Source: Psychrobacillus sp042945595 (lineage in GTDB: Bacteria > Bacillota > Bacilli > Bacillales_A > Planococcaceae). From it: DNA of 64,000 nucleotides. Shown piece after piece: positions 59,631 to 64,000 of the stretch. The position numbers were made by a program, and so were the translations under genes. The notes beneath the pieces were generated by a model that did not search any database, was not told the DNA's origin, and worked only from the letters and a program-made list of their open reading frames with translations. The stretch lies in assembly GCF_042945595.1 (NCBI RefSeq), contig NZ_CP168493.1:1550001-1614000 (forward strand), written 5' to 3'. The stretch's first letter is position 1. Each line of letters starts with the position of its first letter.

Positions 59631-62600
59631 ATGGTGAATACTGAAGAGCTCCAAATAATGAAAGAACGAAATGCGTTACTAGCAACGTTATTCCAACAAA
59701 ATAAAGATGATGAACGTTTTGCAAAAGCAAAATCATTTGCAGAGAAATTAGAAAAAGGGACGTTCACAATTGCATTTGCTGGGCATTTTTCAGCAGGTAA
59801 ATCTAGCATGATCAATGCTTTAGTTGATGAACAATTGCTCCCAACAAGCCCAATTCCCACTTCTGCTAATATTGTAACTGTGCAAAAGACGGATGAAAAT
59901 TATGCGCTCGTGCACTTTCTGGATAGAGCACCTGTAAAGTTTTCCGGAGAATATGATATTCAACTAGTTAAAAAATATTCGAAAGATGGGGGTAACGTTT
60001 CTCAAATCGAGATTGGCCATTCCGGATCTCATTTGCCCGAAGGAATAACTGTTATGGATACTCCTGGTGTGGATTCAACAGATGATGCACATCGTGTTTC
60101 GACAGAATCTGCACTTCATCTTGCGGATATCGTGTTCTACGTCATGGATTATAATCATGTTCAGTCTGAACTTAATTTTCAATTTACGAAGCAATTACTT
60201 CATTATAATGAGAATGTATATTTAATTGTAAACCAAGTGGATAAACATAGAGAAGAAGAATTATCATTTGAAGATTTTAAACAATCAGTTGCGCGTGCAT
60301 TTAAAGCATGGGCAGTCGAACCAAAAGATATTTTCTACACTTCTTTAAAAGATAAAAATTTCATTCATAATGACTTTTCAAAAGTGCAACAAATTGTCCA
60401 ACATTCCATTCAAAATAAAGATGATTATTTTCTTACCGCAGCAAATGCTACTTTAAAAAAACTATCGGATGAACATCGGAATTTTTTAGAGGATGAAAAA
60501 GCACTATGCTTAGAGGCGTTTGAAGACCAATTAACAGAAGAAGAATGGGTTAATAAAGAAGAGATAAAAGAACAACTAGAAATATCACAAAAGCAAACAG
60601 AGCTTCAGGATATTAGCCTTTGGAAAAAAACTTTCGAAGATCAGCGGAAAGCTATGTTAGAAAATGCCTCGATTATGCCATATGAAATGCGGGATTTCCT
60701 CAAGTTATACGCAGAAGGCATGCAGAGTTCATTTAAAGTTGGATTTATCGGAAGTAAAAAGAAAACGGAAGAAGAAAGACAAAGAAGGTTAGAAGAGGCA
60801 AGACAATACCTCGAAAAAGTTATTTCTACTAATATTACTGTTCATCTAAAACAATTGATGAAAGGTATGCTAAAAGATGTTTCTCTATTAACTTCTGAAC
60901 GAACGAATGAAATAGACGAAAGAGCATTTGAAATCGCATCATCACTCATTAGTGGGACTTTACATGATGGTGCGAGTACAACGGGTGATGCGCTACAACA
61001 TTTTGCTAATCGAGTTCGAGATGCTGTTATTCGATTTTTTGTTGTGGAAACTGATAGTTGGAAAGAACAAACAATACGTTTTATGCATGAACACCCAATA
61101 GAAGAAACAGAAATGGTTGAACAAAAAACGCAAATTTTAAATGGCAAGATGTTGGCAATTCATGCAATAGAAGAAATAGATCTTAAACTTCATTCATTTG
61201 AACAAGCGAGTAAAACGCCTGCCTTAGCTCTGAGAAATGATCGCGATCAATTGATGTTGGAATGGGAAAATGAACGACATATTTTCAGGAATTCTATAAC
61301 AGAGTTTGACCCGTCATCAGAGGAAAAAGAACAGAAGATTGAACAAACGTCATTTACAGAAAAAATTGAGTCGAATCAGATATTGCTTCCTACAAATGCT
61401 GTTTTAAAAAGAGCAAATAGAATTGGAGAAGTATTAAAACAATTACCAGATTTCTGGGAAGCAGCTGACATTATTAAGCGAAAAGCAAAACGGGTAGAAA
61501 ACCAACAATTTACAATTGCTTTATTTGGAGCATTTAGTGCGGGTAAATCAAGCTTTTCAAATGCATTAATGGGAGCAAATGTATTGCCTGTCTCACCGAA
61601 TCCAACAACTGCTGCAATAAATAAAATTCATCCGGTTTCAGAAAAACATCCACATAACACTGCAGATGTTGCATTCAAAACAAAAGAACAATTATTAGCT
61701 GATGTAGCCTTTGCTTATAGCCAGTTGGGAATTATGGTTATGTCTTTGGAAGATGCATTTGATCAGGCGAGTATTATCATGAATCAAGCTGTTGCAGAAG
61801 AAGTGCATAAATCTTTTATTATTGCTTTTTATAAAGGTTACCCAACTTTCCAACATCAACTAGGTAAAGTGCTTCGAGTTTCAGGTGAAGAGTTTGGAAA
61901 GTATGTGGCAGAAGAATCCAGAAGTTGTTTTGTCGACTTCATTGACTTCTATTATGACTGTGAATTGACGAGACTCGGAGTCACATTAGTGGATACACCA
62001 GGAGCAGATTCTATTAATGCGCGACATACTGGGGTTGCGTTTGATTATATTCGAAATGCAGATGCCGTCCTGTTTGTTACGTATTTTAATCATGCATTTG
62101 CAAAAGCAGACCGAGAGTTTTTAATACAGCTTGGGCGCGTGAAAGATGCTTTTGAACTGGATAAAATGTTTTTTGTTGTGAACGCCATTGATCTTGCTGA
62201 TACGGAAGAGGAAGCAAGTCTTGTGAAGCAATATGTGCAAGAGGAACTACAACGTTTCGGTATTCGTTTCCCAAGAGTATACGGTGTATCAAGCTTACAA
62301 GCGTTAAAAGAAAAGGTTGAATCTACTACATTACATGAAGGAATGGTACAATTTGAGAAAGAATTCCTTCGATTTTTAGATAAAGACTTGAAACAAATTG
62401 CAGTAACCTCATTAGAGGAAGAAGCAACCCGTCAGCAGACTAAATTGTTTACATTAATCGAACAAACGGAAGCAAATCTTGCGAGAAAAGATTCAAGGTT
62501 ACAAGAATTGCGTGAGCAAGAGCAAAATATTCGTAAGCGCTTTGCAGGCTCCATGTCTGCTATTACAGCGAAAGAGGCAAAGCAAGAGCTTGAAACCTTG

Positions 62601-63239
62601 TTATATTATGTTCTTCAACGTGTATATTATCGTTTCAATGAATTTTTTAAAGAAGCATATAATCCATCGCTATTTACAAATAAATCGGGTAACCTGGCAT
62701 TAGAAATAGCATTAAAGGATATGCTTGGCATGTTGCGATTTGATTTAGAGCAAGAAATGCGAGTGACTAACTTCCGTGTGCTGCAATTTATTCAAAAACA
62801 AATAAAACAGTTGGAAAAAGAAGAGTTGCGGGTATTAAAAGACTGGAATGCTAGCTTTACATTTACACCACACGAAAGTGAAAAATGGGATCTATTAGAA
62901 TTCACTGGTCCATTTAAAGAAATTGCGAAATATGACAACGTCAAATCTTACTATAGAAATACGAAATCGTTTTTTGAAAAAAATGAAAAAGAAAAACTGC
63001 GAGATGCTTTATCAGAACAAACGAAAGTTGAAGCCGAAAGTTATTTGTACAAAGAGCAAGGAAGGCTTACCCAATGGGTGGAGCAATATGTGGATGTAGA
63101 AACGGAATCAGTTCGCCTGAAATTGTTAAATGAATCTATTAAGCAAATTGATGCGGAACGCAAGTTGTTGGAACAGGAAGAAACGCTTGCCAAATGGAAA
63201 GACATCTATGTAAGTATTTCAAACGAAGGGAGAGAATAA
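59631..63239 (+). CDS. dynA: Double-headed bacterial dynamin DynA (YpbR)
   Basis: 1202 residues, formed by two fused dynamin-like halves. Half one: P-loop AGHFSAGKSSMINAL (about 50-64), G3 DTPGVDST, G4 NQVDK. Half two: P-loop FGAFSAGKSSFSNAL (about 633-647), G3 DTPGADS, NAIDLAD. Between and after them lie long helical stalk and paddle regions (e.g. SLLTSERTNEIDERAFEIA). B. subtilis DynA tethers and fuses membranes and protects against phage and pore damage. ATG follows aaagggga. The 3' end is followed by sseA after one base. Confidence 0.94.
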   Translation: MVNTEELQIMKERNALLATLFQQNKDDERFAKAKSFAEKLEKGTFTIAFAGHFSAGKSSMINALVDEQLLPTSPIPTSANIVTVQKTDENYALVHFLDRAPVKFSGEYDIQLVKKYSKDGGNVSQIEIGHSGSHLPEGITVMDTPGVDSTDDAHRVSTESALHLADIVFYVMDYNHVQSELNFQFTKQLLHYNENVYLIVNQVDKHREEELSFEDFKQSVARAFKAWAVEPKDIFYTSLKDKNFIHNDFSKVQQIVQHSIQNKDDYFLTAANATLKKLSDEHRNFLEDEKALCLEAFEDQLTEEEWVNKEEIKEQLEISQKQTELQDISLWKKTFEDQRKAMLENASIMPYEMRDFLKLYAEGMQSSFKVGFIGSKKKTEEERQRRLEEARQYLEKVISTNITVHLKQLMKGMLKDVSLLTSERTNEIDERAFEIASSLISGTLHDGASTTGDALQHFANRVRDAVIRFFVVETDSWKEQTIRFMHEHPIEETEMVEQKTQILNGKMLAIHAIEEIDLKLHSFEQASKTPALALRNDRDQLMLEWENERHIFRNSITEFDPSSEEKEQKIEQTSFTEKIESNQILLPTNAVLKRANRIGEVLKQLPDFWEAADIIKRKAKRVENQQFTIALFGAFSAGKSSFSNALMGANVLPVSPNPTTAAINKIHPVSEKHPHNTADVAFKTKEQLLADVAFAYSQLGIMVMSLEDAFDQASIIMNQAVAEEVHKSFIIAFYKGYPTFQHQLGKVLRVSGEEFGKYVAEESRSCFVDFIDFYYDCELTRLGVTLVDTPGADSINARHTGVAFDYIRNADAVLFVTYFNHAFAKADREFLIQLGRVKDAFELDKMFFVVNAIDLADTEEEASLVKQYVQEELQRFGIRFPRVYGVSSLQALKEKVESTTLHEGMVQFEKEFLRFLDKDLKQIAVTSLEEEATRQQTKLFTLIEQTEANLARKDSRLQELREQEQNIRKRFAGSMSAITAKEAKQELETLLYYVLQRVYYRFNEFFKEAYNPSLFTNKSGNLALEIALKDMLGMLRFDLEQEMRVTNFRVLQFIQKQIKQLEKEELRVLKDWNASFTFTPHESEKWDLLEFTGPFKEIAKYDNVKSYYRNTKSFFEKNEKEKLRDALSEQTKVEAESYLYKEQGRLTQWVEQYVDVETESVRLKLLNESIKQIDAERKLLEQEETLAKWKDIYVSISNEGRE

Positions 63240-63240
63240 G

Positions 63241-64000
63241 TTGAGTAAAGTATTTTATGATTTGAAAAGTATAATAGGAAAAGCTGTCCGTTATATTGAT
63301 ACTCGTTTTGACCTTGGGGATGGGGATACAGGTAGCAAGATGTTTGAAAAGGAACATATTGAAGGAGCTATTTATTGGGACTTGGAGAAGGATTTATCCG
63401 ATATGGAAAGTAAGAATGGTCGTCATCCTATGATTTCAAAAGATAAGATGACAAAACTTATCCGTCAGGCGGGTTTAACTTTGGATGATTCGATTATCAT
63501 TTACGATCAAGGTGGTTCGCCATTTGCATTACGTGCATATTTTTTGTTGGAATGGGCGGGTTTTTCGGACATTCATGTTCTTCGTGAAGGATTTGAAGAA
63601 GCGAAAAAAGTTCTTCCTGTTTCCGATTTGAATCAGAATTATCCACTTTCGAACGTTTCACCGATCTGGAAGGATGAACTATACGTTGATATAGAAACGG
63701 TTAAGAAAATCGTTGCAGGTGAAGTAGATGCTCAATTAATAGATGCTCGTTCAGCTATTAGGTACCGTGGTGAAGTCGAGCCAATAGATGCTGTAGCAGG
63801 GCATATTCCTACAGCTCTTAATTTTGATTGGGAGCAGCTTAAGCAGGATGGTAAATTTATGAAGCAAAAAGCCTTAATAGAAAAACTAACTGATTTAACG
63901 GATAATTCAAAACCAGTTATTGCGTATTGTGGTAGTGGGGTTACTGCAGCACCTCTATATGCAAGCTTAAAAGAAGCTGGTTATGAAAATGTTCAATTGT
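63241..64000 (+). CDS. sseA: Thiosulfate/3-mercaptopyruvate sulfurtransferase (partial, runs off the end)
   Basis: The frame is open from TTG 63241 to the end of the window, about 253 codons without a stop. Two rhodanese domains are visible: an N-terminal inactive one (YIDTRFDL, HIEGAIYWDLEKDLS, IYDQGGSPFALRAYFLLEW) and a C-terminal one (LIDARSAIRYRGEVEP, GHIPTALNFDW). The active cysteine is C230 in AYCGSGVTAAPL. It transfers sulfur to cyanide or thiols. It begins one base after the dynA stop, so it is probably cotranscribed. The annotation 'sseA' is by domain layout. Confidence 0.88.
   Translation, partial: MSKVFYDLKSIIGKAVRYIDTRFDLGDGDTGSKMFEKEHIEGAIYWDLEKDLSDMESKNGRHPMISKDKMTKLIRQAGLTLDDSIIIYDQGGSPFALRAYFLLEWAGFSDIHVLREGFEEAKKVLPVSDLNQNYPLSNVSPIWKDELYVDIETVKKIVAGEVDAQLIDARSAIRYRGEVEPIDAVAGHIPTALNFDWEQLKQDGKFMKQKALIEKLTDLTDNSKPVIAYCGSGVTAAPLYASLKEAGYENVQL

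Noticed and set aside
63139..63357. Minus-strand frame across the dynA/sseA junction
   Set aside because: It overlaps two strongly supported plus-strand genes.

Overview
The window looks like chromosome of a low-GC Gram-positive bacterium of the order Bacillales. Gene order follows the Bacillus subtilis hepS-menG-hepT-ndk to recU/yprAB/gpsB/rnpB block almost gene for gene. The A+T-rich codons, frequent GTG/TTG starts and abundant dispersed palindromic repeats suggest a Planococcaceae (Caryophanaceae)-like member such as Psychrobacillus, Sporosarcina or Lysinibacillus. The family call is inference; the order call is firm. I saw no tRNA, insertion sequence, phage gene or CRISPR array.

Layout: 1-2663 menaquinone side-chain genes (hepS end, menG, hepT) and ndk. 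2664-4155 repeats. 4302-11336 cheR and the aromatic cluster aroC-aroB-aroH-hisC-tyrA-aroA, without the trp genes that B. subtilis has there. 11427-16001 ypiA, ypiB, ypiF and the menaquinol:cytochrome c reductase qcrABC. 16078-19202 ypjA, a YugP-type membrane protease, repeats and a YitT-type membrane protein. 19311-26473 ypjD-dapB-mgsA-bshA-cca-birA-panBCD (bshB1 missing). 26548-27738 repeats. 27830-34367 dinG-ypmA-ypmB-asnS-dnaD-nth-ypoC (aspB missing). 34368-36119 repeats. 36120-42303 an accessory module. 42478-46744 ponA and recU on the minus strand, framed by repeats. 46745-51729 a 51-codon ORF, yppE, mrfA/yprA, mrfB/yprB, gpsB and the RNase P RNA. 51877-58244 a PAS-GGDEF-EAL protein, rlmL-like ypsC, ypvA helicase and ypwA carboxypeptidase. 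58728-64000 a CheX-like protein (minus), a 29-codon membrane peptide, the double-headed dynamin dynA and the start of a rhodanese gene.

Two things stand out. First, 36120-42303 sits in the convergent gap between ypoC and ponA and encodes a sigma-54 enhancer-binding regulator, a YfcC/DcuC-type permease behind a near-perfect -24/-12 promoter, an isoaspartyl dipeptidase and a cyanophycinase with a signal peptide. Together these read as a pathway that cleaves cyanophycin outside the cell, imports the beta-aspartyl dipeptide (or its parts) and splits it in the cytoplasm. Second, the intergenic gaps are filled by one family of large (about 350-480 bp) palindromic repeats. Their two internal hairpins change stem sequence between copies while staying base-paired and keeping the same loop or tip, which points to selection or a copying mechanism acting on structure. 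These repeats split gene neighbourhoods that are contiguous in B. subtilis and also flank the accessory module.
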